The notes beneath the pieces were generated by a model, which saw nothing but the letters and a program-made list of their open reading frames with translations, was not told the origin of the DNA and did no database searches. From assembly GCA_021817845.1 (NCBI GenBank), contig JAKAFW010000014.1, forward strand, positions 20,341 through 84,340: DNA of 64,000 nucleotides, given 5' to 3'. The position numbers and the translations under genes are program-made. Position 1 is the stretch's first letter; each line of letters opens with the position of its first letter. Source of the stretch: FEN-1297 sp021817845. Its GTDB lineage: Bacteria > Bacteroidota > Ignavibacteria > Ignavibacteriales > Ignavibacteriaceae. Of the stretch, positions 15,697 through 22,333 are shown piece by piece.

Positions 15697-15887
15697 TTGA
15701 ATAATAAATTTAAATATTTATACATTGCTTTATTTTTGATAGCTTCATTGCTTAATGCACAAGTAAAAGATGTTAAAGAAGATAAAAATTTATCTCACGT
15801 TGTTGAGTATGATATTAACTCTTTTTACCACACAGGTTTGAAATTTTGCTAACCGGCACAGGCGCAATAATTTTAGCAATTAAGTGA
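15697..15887 (+). pseudogene. Remnant of a secreted protein, possibly PAP2 phosphatase N-terminus
   Basis: A TTG start gives a 51-residue product with a clear signal peptide (LYIALFLIASLLNAQ) followed by VEYDINSFYHTGLKF, then a stop. In the next frame the text goes on as LTGTGAIILAIK before another stop. The pattern (signal peptide, EYDINSFY, then a membrane-like segment) resembles the start of exported PAP2-type phosphatases in this lineage. The segment after the frameshift is cut off by an inverted repeat, ccggcacag (15853-15861) against ctgtgccgg (15893-15901). I read it as a decayed gene behind the DUF190 gene. A real 51-residue exported peptide is the alternative. Confidence 0.4.
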
Positions 15888-15997
15888 GAAAGCTGTGCCG
15901 GTGTTAGCTATATAGATAAATAACATGAAAATTTCTCATTGATAATCGTCTTTATTATTTGTACGTTTGATTTGTACACCAATCAGTGAGTGATGTA

Positions 15998-16237
15998 ATG
16001 AATTCAAATCCAGCCAGTTAGCTTAGAGCAAATTTAATGAAAGTTATAAAAGAAATTGAACACGGTTCTACAATTAATGTTACTTCAAGAGGCATAGTGG
16101 TAGCTAAACTAGTTCCGCCTGGCAACAGCAAAGAGGAAGCAAAATATAAATTAAAGAAAGTCGGCAAACACGCTGTTCTTGGAGATTTAATTACACCTAT
16201 CGGCTCTAAATGGGAAGCCCTGAATAATGTACTTTGA
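15998..16237 (+). pseudogene. Phd/YefM-type antitoxin with an early TAG stop
   Basis: Read from the ATG at 15998 the frame is MNSNPAS-stop-LRANLMKVIKEIEHGSTINVTSRG. Antitoxins of the Phd/YefM family begin with (S/T)ELRxNL, so the TAG at 16019-16021 replaces the Glu codon (GAG to TAG by one change). Translation could restart at the ATG at 16037, giving a 66-residue product lacking the first helix-strand. No PIN or RelE-type toxin follows. A pair of ttgtac motifs upstream (around 15958 and 15971) may be the old operator. It lies between crcB-DUF190 and riboswitch 6. Confidence 0.55.
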
Positions 16238-16451
16238 AATAATTGAGGAAATACAAAAAGTAGAAGTTATTGCTGTTGGAAACAAAATCCGTGAAATAGA
16301 TAAACTCAAAAGGGAGTATGAGGAAGGAAGATGGCGGAAATTAAAAGGTATAGCGTCGGTTCGATTGCGAAGTGGCCTGGTTGTTCATGCTGAACTGTAT
16401 TGGTCTGAGGCACATGGAATTGGTAAAAAGGATATAAAAATAAAAAATTAG
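16227..16451 (+). CDS. Conserved small protein of unknown function
   Basis: 74 residues. The C-terminal half, GRWRKLKGIASVRLRSGLVVHAELYWSEAHGIGKKDIKIK, matches a small family I know from many bacteria, where it often sits beside toxin-antitoxin or mobile genes; no function is known to me. It overlaps the 3' end of the antitoxin remnant by eleven bases and is followed ten bases later by another small conserved protein. The fold is probably a small beta-barrel judging by alternating residues, which is inference only. Confidence 0.65.
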   Translation: MYFEIIEEIQKVEVIAVGNKIREIDKLKREYEEGRWRKLKGIASVRLRSGLVVHAELYWSEAHGIGKKDIKIKN

Positions 16452-16461
16452 CAATATAGCT

Positions 16462-16674
16462 ATGAAAACAGAATATGTAATTTGTGTAGAGAACAAAGAT
16501 TATGAAGCTTCGTTGGAACTAAGAAAAATATATAGACGGGTTTTTGAAAAATCTCCTATACAAAGCGGCTTAATTAGAGTAATTGATAAATCCGGCGAAG
16601 ATTATCTATACCCGGAAGATTTTTTTGTTCCCGTTTCCGTTCCTAAGAAAGCAGAACAAATATTTAGCACTTAG
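16462..16674 (+). CDS. Conserved small protein (CVENKDYEASLELRKIY family)
   Basis: 70 residues. The sequence MKTEYVICVENKDYEASLELRKIY followed by RVIDKSGEDYLYPEDFFVPV is typical of a widespread small family of unknown function, usually 60-80 residues, predicted beta-rich. It pairs with the small gene just upstream and ends about 25 bases before riboswitch 6. No partner toxin is present. Its presence with an antitoxin remnant suggests a piece of a mobile or defence-type cassette left between two fluoride transcripts. Confidence 0.7.
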   Translation: MKTEYVICVENKDYEASLELRKIYRRVFEKSPIQSGLIRVIDKSGEDYLYPEDFFVPVSVPKKAEQIFST

Positions 16675-16699
16675 TCATTGCTTTAATTTATATTTAAAC

Positions 16700-16809
16700 G
16701 GCGATGGAGTTCGCCTAAAGAATCCCGATTTAACCTGCCTGTCGGCAGATAGGTCGGGATTAATGACTCCTACCATTCCGGCATTAGTCGGGGTGATAGG
16801 AGTTTTTTT
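16700..16809 (+). promoter_or_regulatory. Fluoride riboswitch 6 with terminator and palindrome in P3
   Basis: ggcgatggagttcgcc, a long P3 arm closed by aatcccga/tcgggatt, then taatgactcctacc. P1 and P2 are perfect; this copy is the closest to the classic Bacillus-type sequence. The P3 arm contains a CTGCC/GGCAG palindrome (16733-16754). The P1 3' strand actccta (16766-16772) pairs with taggagt (16797-16803), followed by a seven-T run: an intrinsic terminator that competes with the aptamer. A TATATTTA -7-like box (16689-16696) ends three bases upstream. It heads the operon ending in enolase. Confidence 0.95.
16733..16754. repeat. CTGCC/GGCAG palindrome inside riboswitch 6
   Basis: Copy reading cctgcctgtcggcagatagg forms the tip of the P3 arm, inside an unbroken eight-pair stem. 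Confidence 0.75.
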
Positions 16810-16846
16810 ATGCGTACTTATAGTATTGCCGTTTAAATCTTTGTTT

Positions 16847-16944
16847 TTTATGCCAAGATATTTTCATGATAAATTTCATTGCGTTTCATTCAAAATTCAT
16901 CCGCCGCGGCGGATTCATAATTCAAAATTGCGGCTTGCCGCGCT
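16847..16944. repeat. Dispersed repeat, copy A
   Basis: Shares with copy B at 35425-35512 the blocks ttttttatg(c/t)caagatatttt, cgttgcgttt(c/a)attcaaaa-like and gcttgccgcgct. It also holds the palindrome atccgccgcggcggat. It abuts the start codon of the gene at 16945 and has displaced any ribosome binding site there. Confidence 0.65.
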
Positions 16945-17574
16945 ATGAATAACGATTACAAAAATATAATACTGGAAAACATAAGCCCTACAACCGGTTT
17001 ACTTAACAGCAAAGCTGGATGCCCGGTTTGCAGTGCAATAATTGATTATGAATTTGATCTATTATCTAAGCTTCAATATGAAATTCACAATAACGAAATA
17101 GTTAGAAAAGAAGTAGCCGAGGAAGGCGGCTTCTGTGATTTTCATTTTAGGCAATTCAAAAAAATAGCTAGTGGACTTACAAATATTGCGTTTCTGAAAT
17201 CGCTTATCGAAAGCAGCTGCTATAAAAAGGATAATTTTAAAATTGAATGCAGACTATGCAAGCAAATTGGCAGCTATGAAAATTCTTTAATATCCGCACA
17301 ATTTGAATTGTTAAAGGAAGAGTCTTTCAAGAAAAAGTTTTGTAATACAATAGGACTATGCTTTGAACATTTCAGACAGGTAATTTCAATATGTGATAAT
17401 GAAGATATAAAAAATTGGCTGAAAGAAATTCATGTTGAACAAATAAAAAGAATGCGGCAAGATTTTGAAAATATGCTTCAGTATAATTCTTTTTATGAAA
17501 TTGACCGTGAAAAGCGTAAGCTTATAAATATTATGATTGAAAAATTTGCCGGGAGAAAAACGCATGCTTTATAA
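16945..17574 (+). CDS. DUF6062-like Cys/His protein
   Basis: 209 residues with two similar halves. Each half has a CxxC followed by a helical stretch and a C-x2-H or C-x3-H block: GCPVCSAI near residue 26 with GGFCDFHF near 62, then CRLCKQI near 100 with GLCFEHF near 133. This duplicated arrangement matches proteins I know as DUF6062 and could bind two metal ions. Function is unknown. The ATG at 16945 is the first possible start after an in-frame stop and has no Shine-Dalgarno sequence, because a dispersed repeat ends directly at it. First gene of the riboswitch 6 operon. Confidence 0.68.
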   Translation: MNNDYKNIILENISPTTGLLNSKAGCPVCSAIIDYEFDLLSKLQYEIHNNEIVRKEVAEEGGFCDFHFRQFKKIASGLTNIAFLKSLIESSCYKKDNFKIECRLCKQIGSYENSLISAQFELLKEESFKKKFCNTIGLCFEHFRQVISICDNEDIKNWLKEIHVEQIKRMRQDFENMLQYNSFYEIDREKRKLINIMIEKFAGRKTHAL

Positions 17575-17660
17575 TTGCTGTTTGGCTGTGAGTTCTGGTA
17601 TTCTCAGGACATTAACCATTTATTATTAAAAAAAGTTGATGATATGTTTGGAAACCTTTT

Positions 17661-18110
17661 ATGAAAGACTATTATAATATAATTAAAGATAAACTAAACG
17701 TAGCGATAAATATTATTACAGAAGTTGCAGATAAGCGTAAAGATACAGACGCTATTCTTCAATTGAGTCTGATTAATTTTGAGGTAGGCTTGCGGTTTGA
17801 AGAAAGTTTAATAAAACATTTGCTAGAGATAAAAGAAAGGCTGCTTAACTTGATTGATGAAATTAAATATACAATAAATGCGGAAGAGCGTTATGTGCTT
17901 TTCCCTTTACCGGATATAAAAAAGGAAACTTATGAAATGGGAAAGAATTATATGAAAAACTTTTTCGAATGGCTTAAACCGGAAGATAATTTTACCCCCG
18001 AACAGTTAATGAAAATCTTTGCAGATGAACTTTATCGTCTTGATGAGGCAAAGGAAATATTAGAAAAATTACAATCAGTACCACAACAAGGAAAAGGACA
18101 GACTTTTTGA
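17661..18110 (+). CDS. Unknown helical protein
   Basis: 149 residues, almost entirely predicted helical with heptad-like stretches (residues 1-75 and 110-143) and no cysteines, signal peptide or membrane segment. I do not recognise the family. It follows the DUF6062-like gene by 86 bases and overlaps the PAP2 gene by four bases, so it belongs to the riboswitch 6 operon. GGAAA about ten bases before the ATG can serve as ribosome binding site. Confidence 0.7.
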   Translation: MKDYYNIIKDKLNVAINIITEVADKRKDTDAILQLSLINFEVGLRFEESLIKHLLEIKERLLNLIDEIKYTINAEERYVLFPLPDIKKETYEMGKNYMKNFFEWLKPEDNFTPEQLMKIFADELYRLDEAKEILEKLQSVPQQGKGQTF

Positions 18111-18829
18111 TATCTACAAAAAAAACGAAAATGGTAAAATCAGATCTTGTAAAATTAAAGAATGATTTCGTCTCATTAATTTCATCGCCATTTAATTGGA
18201 ATATTGATCAGATAAATTATTTTTTAAGCTTATTAGCCGTATTAACGGTATGTTTTTTCCTTGACGAATATGTTAGGGAATATATTAAGACGATTCATAA
18301 TAATCTTTTCGATCAAATATTCTCTTTTGCGCATTGGTATGGAAAGCCGTCGCTAACAATTTATTCTTTCTTAATTTTTTATTTCGGCGGACTGTTTTTA
18401 GTAAAAAATAATTATCGGGTTATCGGATGGAAAATATTTGAAGCTTTCATTTTATCGGGAATAATTGTTACCATAATTAAATCGATTTTCGGCAGATGGC
18501 GACCTTACACTGAGCATGGAAGTTCATCATTTGTATTCTTTACGCTTGGGCCAAACGATCATCTTTCTTTTCCTTCCGGCGATGTTGCTGTAGCGTTTGC
18601 TTTCTCTGTTATAATTGCCGGTTTATTCGACAATCACCGCAAAACGAGATACCGCTTGTGGCATAAAATATGGAAAATATTCTGGTACTTACTCGCAGTG
18701 CTTACAGCAATCGGAAGGATTTATCACGATCAACATTGGTTAAGCGATGTAATACTTGCTTCCGCAATTTCTATTTGGGTGGGCAATTATATAAACAATA
18801 TTTCAAAACAAAAATCGGTGCTATCATGA
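18107..18829 (+). CDS. PAP2-family membrane phosphatase
   Basis: Integral membrane phosphatase related to phosphatidic acid and undecaprenyl-diphosphate phosphatases. 240 residues with about five or six membrane helices. The three active-site motifs are visible: KSIFGRWRPY near residue 125 (K-x6-RP), FPSGD near 155 and GRIYHDQHWLSDV near 203 (R-x5-H-x3-D). Motif 2 normally reads PSGH; here the His is Asp. The TTG start at 18107 overlaps the previous stop and has AAGGA about nine bases upstream; an in-frame ATG at about 18131 is possible. It is cotranscribed with the MFS gene (ATGA overlap). Fluoride inhibits several phosphatases of this kind. Confidence 0.87.
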   Translation: MISTKKTKMVKSDLVKLKNDFVSLISSPFNWNIDQINYFLSLLAVLTVCFFLDEYVREYIKTIHNNLFDQIFSFAHWYGKPSLTIYSFLIFYFGGLFLVKNNYRVIGWKIFEAFILSGIIVTIIKSIFGRWRPYTEHGSSSFVFFTLGPNDHLSFPSGDVAVAFAFSVIIAGLFDNHRKTRYRLWHKIWKIFWYLLAVLTAIGRIYHDQHWLSDVILASAISIWVGNYINNISKQKSVLS

Positions 18830-20109
18830 GTGATGAAGTGAAAACAAAAGATGAATCTAAAATAGAATCTAAAGAAAAAAGCAACAAATGGTTGAATAAA
18901 AGTGTTGTCGGTATGGGCTTAACCAGTTTTTTTTCGGATGCAAGTCATGAGATGGCAACAACTGTGCTGCCGGGATTTTTATCAGTAATCGGTGCACCAC
19001 CTTCGGCGCTTGGAATTATTGAAGGAGTTTCGGATGCCGCATCAAGTTTTATTAAGCTGTGGGCTGGATGGATTTCGGATAAAATAGGTAAAAGAAAATT
19101 ATTGGCTTCAGGTGGATATTTTATAACCGGAATTTCGAAAGCACTTTTTGCATTTGCTGCAACGTGGCATCTTGTTTTTATTGGCAGACTAACTGCATGG
19201 ATTGGTAGAGGGTTTCGGGGACCTATTAGAGATGCAATGCTGGCGGATTCAGTCGATCCGGCAGTAAGAGGAAAAGCCTTTGGCTTTCATAGAGCCGGAG
19301 ATACATTAGGCGCTATTGTCGGACCAGTAATCGGGATAATATTATTGGAAGTCTGGCAGCCTTTATCAATTGATAATCCTTCACAACCATTTCGTAATAT
19401 TTTTTTGATAACTCTTATTCCCGGTATTCTTGCCGTCCTAAGTTTTTCATTACTGGTAACCGATAAACGTAAAGATAAAAAACACGATTTAAAGTTTTGG
19501 ATTACTATTAAAGAACTGCCTAAATCTTTCAAGAATTATTTGATTGGCGTTGGAATTTTTGGAATGGGAGATTTTGCCCCGACATTTTTAATCCTTGCGG
19601 CAACAACTTTACTTACGCCGCAATACGGTATTGTTAAAGCTGCTCAATTAGCGGGCATAATGTACGTTTTAAGAAATATAATATATGCCGCAGCTTCTTA
19701 TCCGATAGGCGCATTAGGTGATAAAATGAATAAAGTAAAACTTTTAGCCGGAGGTTACTTTATTGCTGTAATAACTATTACTGGGTTTATGCTTGCGTTT
19801 ATTTTTAACATTACAAACTTAATTTACCTATTCATGCTTTTTGCCTTAGCCGGAATTTATATTGCGGCAGAAGACACTCTCGAAAGCACAATAACAGCAG
19901 ATCATATCGAAAGTGAGACGAGAGGAATCGGGATGGGTGTGCTTGGCAGTGTAAACGGCGTAGGAGATTTTGTTGCAAGTATACTAATCGGATTTTTGTG
20001 GACGGCATTTTCTCCAATAGTAGGTTTTGCGGTTTCGGGAATAACTCTTTTAATTGGTACAATTGTACTTTTTTTTATGGGTATCCATCAAGTAAGAAAA
20101 GATGATTGA
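18826..20109 (+). CDS. MFS transporter in a fluoride operon
   Basis: 427 residues from the ATG at 18826, which overlaps the PAP2 stop. A charged N-terminal tail of about 25 residues is followed by some 12 membrane helices. Family marks are DASHEMATTVLPGFL near residue 40, GWISDKIGKRK near 84 (the loop 2-3 motif of the major facilitator superfamily) and GRGFRGPIRDAMLADSV near 125. The substrate is not readable. It lies between a PAP2 phosphatase and enolase under fluoride riboswitch 6, so a role in moving an ion or metabolite affected by fluoride is plausible. A longer start at 18670 would run inside the PAP2 gene and is unlikely. Confidence 0.87.
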   Translation: MSDEVKTKDESKIESKEKSNKWLNKSVVGMGLTSFFSDASHEMATTVLPGFLSVIGAPPSALGIIEGVSDAASSFIKLWAGWISDKIGKRKLLASGGYFITGISKALFAFAATWHLVFIGRLTAWIGRGFRGPIRDAMLADSVDPAVRGKAFGFHRAGDTLGAIVGPVIGIILLEVWQPLSIDNPSQPFRNIFLITLIPGILAVLSFSLLVTDKRKDKKHDLKFWITIKELPKSFKNYLIGVGIFGMGDFAPTFLILAATTLLTPQYGIVKAAQLAGIMYVLRNIIYAAASYPIGALGDKMNKVKLLAGGYFIAVITITGFMLAFIFNITNLIYLFMLFALAGIYIAAEDTLESTITADHIESETRGIGMGVLGSVNGVGDFVASILIGFLWTAFSPIVGFAVSGITLLIGTIVLFFMGIHQVRKDD

Positions 20110-20179
20110 GCCTAAGTTTTCGGCCAAAGACTGATGCGCCTCTGATGGAAAGTTAAAGAAAAGAAGTTGAGGATAAAAT

Positions 20180-20485
20180 ATGGCTGCATTAAAAATGACG
20201 GTGAAATTCAGATTGAAAAATAAAATTCCATTCTCAATTGAATATCTTAGCGGCACTCAATTTAGGTGCGGCGTATGCGGAAAAATATATTTTTCACGGG
20301 ATGAAATTGACATGCATTTGTTAAAGGAAAAATTAAATGCAAATATTAAACTGCAATTCCCGGAGCTTGATAAAAATTTAGACGTCAGGGTAATTTATAC
20401 ACAGGACATTAGAGATTTAACAAATCCTAAATATCCACGTTTGAAAAAGGGCGATAACATCTTGATAGAAAAAAATAAAGGATAA
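20180..20485 (+). CDS. Small CxxC protein, unknown
   Basis: 101 residues. Near residue 29 it has RCGVCGKIYFSRDEIDMHLLKEKLN, a CxxC followed twelve residues later by a His, like an incomplete zinc finger. The rest is basic and strand-helix mixed (KKGDNILIEKNKG at the end). GAGG about eight bases before the ATG supports the start. It lies 70 bases after the MFS gene and just before a 41-codon frame and enolase. I do not recognise a named family. Confidence 0.65.
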   Translation: MAALKMTVKFRLKNKIPFSIEYLSGTQFRCGVCGKIYFSRDEIDMHLLKEKLNANIKLQFPELDKNLDVRVIYTQDIRDLTNPKYPRLKKGDNILIEKNKG

Positions 20486-20491
20486 AAATGT

Positions 20492-20617
20492 ATGGATCTT
20501 GTTGAGAATGATGAGATAACGAGAATAAAAAGAAGCCTTAGTTGGGTACAGTTGTCTGATGCGCTTAAAATTGATAAATTAATTCACAAGGAATGGTTTC
20601 GTCACAAGATTATATGA
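20492..20617 (+). CDS. Possible 41-residue protein
   Basis: ATG at 20492 with AAAGGA about ten bases upstream opens a 41-codon frame: MDLVENDEITRIKRSLSWVQ, then a basic helix-like end KLIHKEWFRHKII. It begins six bases after the preceding gene and ends 55 bases before enolase. Its placement and ribosome binding site favour translation, but no homologue comes to mind and it could be chance. Confidence 0.45.
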   Translation: MDLVENDEITRIKRSLSWVQLSDALKIDKLIHKEWFRHKII

Positions 20618-20672
20618 TTGAAAAAAATATCATGGATTATAAATAACTACAAATAATTCTAAAGGAAAAAAT

Positions 20673-21953
20673 ATGAAAATAACAAAAGTGATTGGCAGAG
20701 AAATATTGGACTCACGGGGAAATCCCACGGTAGAAGTTGATGTTACTCTTGGAAATAAATATTTAGGAAGAGCAATTGTTCCATCCGGTGCAAGCACCGG
20801 CGAGCGTGAAGCGGTAGAGCTAAGAGACGGCGACAAAAACAGATATAAAGGCAAAGGCGTTCTTAAAGCTGTTGAGAATGTTAATGAGGCAATTACAAAA
20901 GCAATTGTCGGGAAGAAATTTGAATCTCAGAAAGAAATAGATAATGAATTGCTTAAACTTGACGGCACACCAAACAAATCAAAGCTTGGTGCTAACGCTA
21001 TTCTCGGAGTATCGATTGCATTTGCACGTGCTTCAGCATTGAAAGAAGGTATTCCTCTTTACCGTTATATAAATGATAGAAATAAATACTTAATGCCTGT
21101 TCCGTGCATGAATGTAATTAACGGCGGAAAACATGCTGATAACAACGTCGACTTCCAGGAATTTATGATTGCGCCACACAACGCATCATCATTTAAAGAG
21201 TCAATAAGAATGGGTGTAGAAGTTTTTCATACAATAAAAGAAATATTAAAGAGAAAAGGATATTCAACTGGAGTCGGAGATGAAGGTGGCTTTGCACCAA
21301 ACTTAAAATCAAATCAAGAAGCAGTTGAAGTTATTATAGAAGCGATAGGAAAGGCGGGATACAAGCCCGGTGCTGATGTTTCAATTTGCCTTGACCCTGC
21401 ATCGAGCGAAATGTGGGAAGACGGAAAATATAAATTCTTTAAATCCGATCAGCACCTTGCAACGCCGGACGAAATGATTGAAACATGGAAAAAATGGATT
21501 AACGATTATCCAATTATTTTATTAGAAGACGGAATGGCTGAAAACGATTGGGAAGGTTGGAAAAACCTTACAGTTGAATTAGGCAATAAAGTTGAATTAG
21601 TCGGCGACGATATCTTCTGCACAAATCCTGCAATTTTAAAGGAAGGAATAAAAAAAGGAATAGGGAATTCAATTCTTATAAAACTTAATCAAATCGGAAC
21701 GGTGACGGAAACATTGCAAACAATAAATCTTGCAAAGAAAAATAAGTATAATTATTTCATTTCACACAGGAGCGGAGAAACAGAAGATACAACAATTGCA
21801 GATCTGACAGTTGCAACAAATGCAGGTCACTTAAAAACCGGAAGCGGCTGCCGAAGCGAGCGCATTTCAAAATTCAATCAATTAATTAGGATTGAAGAGG
21901 AGCTAGGAAAAAATTGCAGCTTTGCCGGATTGAAAGCATTTAAAAATAAGTAG
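20673..21953 (+). CDS. eno: Enolase, fluoride-regulated
   Basis: Glycolytic enzyme that converts 2-phosphoglycerate to phosphoenolpyruvate with two magnesium ions. 426 residues, full length. Visible blocks are SRGNPTVEVDV at 15-25, VPSGASTGEREAVELRD at 36-52, GDEGGFAPN near 206 (catalytic Glu), LLEDGMAENDWEGW near 287, LIKLNQIGTVTET near 336 (catalytic Lys) and SHRSGETEDTTIADL near 367. AAAGGA seven bases before the ATG is a good ribosome binding site. Enolase is a classic target of fluoride, which forms a complex with magnesium and phosphate in the active site. Placing it last in the riboswitch 6 operon would raise its level when fluoride enters. Confidence 0.97.
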   Translation: MKITKVIGREILDSRGNPTVEVDVTLGNKYLGRAIVPSGASTGEREAVELRDGDKNRYKGKGVLKAVENVNEAITKAIVGKKFESQKEIDNELLKLDGTPNKSKLGANAILGVSIAFARASALKEGIPLYRYINDRNKYLMPVPCMNVINGGKHADNNVDFQEFMIAPHNASSFKESIRMGVEVFHTIKEILKRKGYSTGVGDEGGFAPNLKSNQEAVEVIIEAIGKAGYKPGADVSICLDPASSEMWEDGKYKFFKSDQHLATPDEMIETWKKWINDYPIILLEDGMAENDWEGWKNLTVELGNKVELVGDDIFCTNPAILKEGIKKGIGNSILIKLNQIGTVTETLQTINLAKKNKYNYFISHRSGETEDTTIADLTVATNAGHLKTGSGCRSERISKFNQLIRIEEELGKNCSFAGLKAFKNK

Positions 21954-22333
21954 CCAATGTCAGTCCAAAGTTTTTTATAAAACTAACCACAATTTTAGAG
22001 GCTGTGTGAAAACCTATTTGAAAAGGAAAGATTGTATTTGTATAGAGAACTACTTAAATACTTAAGATTAAATATTTAATCGCCAATTTCTAATTTTCGC
22101 ACAGTCTCTTCATAACTGGAGATAAATTTCAACAGATCATTCGGCTTTAAGCAAAATAGCCCTCTAAATTTTGGTTTAAGCTAAAAGTTTATTCCCTTTT
22201 TCAATTCACTTTCCAAAGCTTTATAACCCTAAACCTTTCATGGCTTATAATTCTTCATCAATGGAGGGAAGGGTAGAGGCCCTAGTGTTTTCATGGTAAG
22301 GATAAAATTCTTTACTTTCTGCATATCTTAATT
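21954..22333. other. 380-bp gap after enolase
   Basis: No gene seen. It holds the inverted repeat described separately (21998-22110). The rest is AT-rich sequence without a terminator I can defend. It separates the fluoride region from the convergent dacB gene. Confidence 0.6.
21998..22110. repeat. Inverted repeat resembling insertion-element ends
   Basis: agaggctgtgtgaaaa (21998-22013) and ttttcgcacagtctct (22095-22110) are inverted copies with two mismatches. GAGGCTGTGTGAAAA-like ends are common in insertion sequences. The interior of about 80 bases has no frame, so this would be a small non-autonomous element or a relic. A long stem acting as a terminator is the alternative, but no T-run follows. 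Confidence 0.5.

Noticed and set aside
18670..18825. Longer start for the MFS transporter
   Set aside because: It would lie inside the PAP2 gene in another frame; the ATG at 18826 overlaps the PAP2 stop in the ATGA pattern used throughout this operon.
20110..20150. Possible seventh fluoride aptamer between the MFS and CxxC genes (ggccaaagactgatgcgcct)
   Set aside because: The 3' half recalls the aptamer but no matching GCGATGG...CGC 5' half or P1 partner is present.
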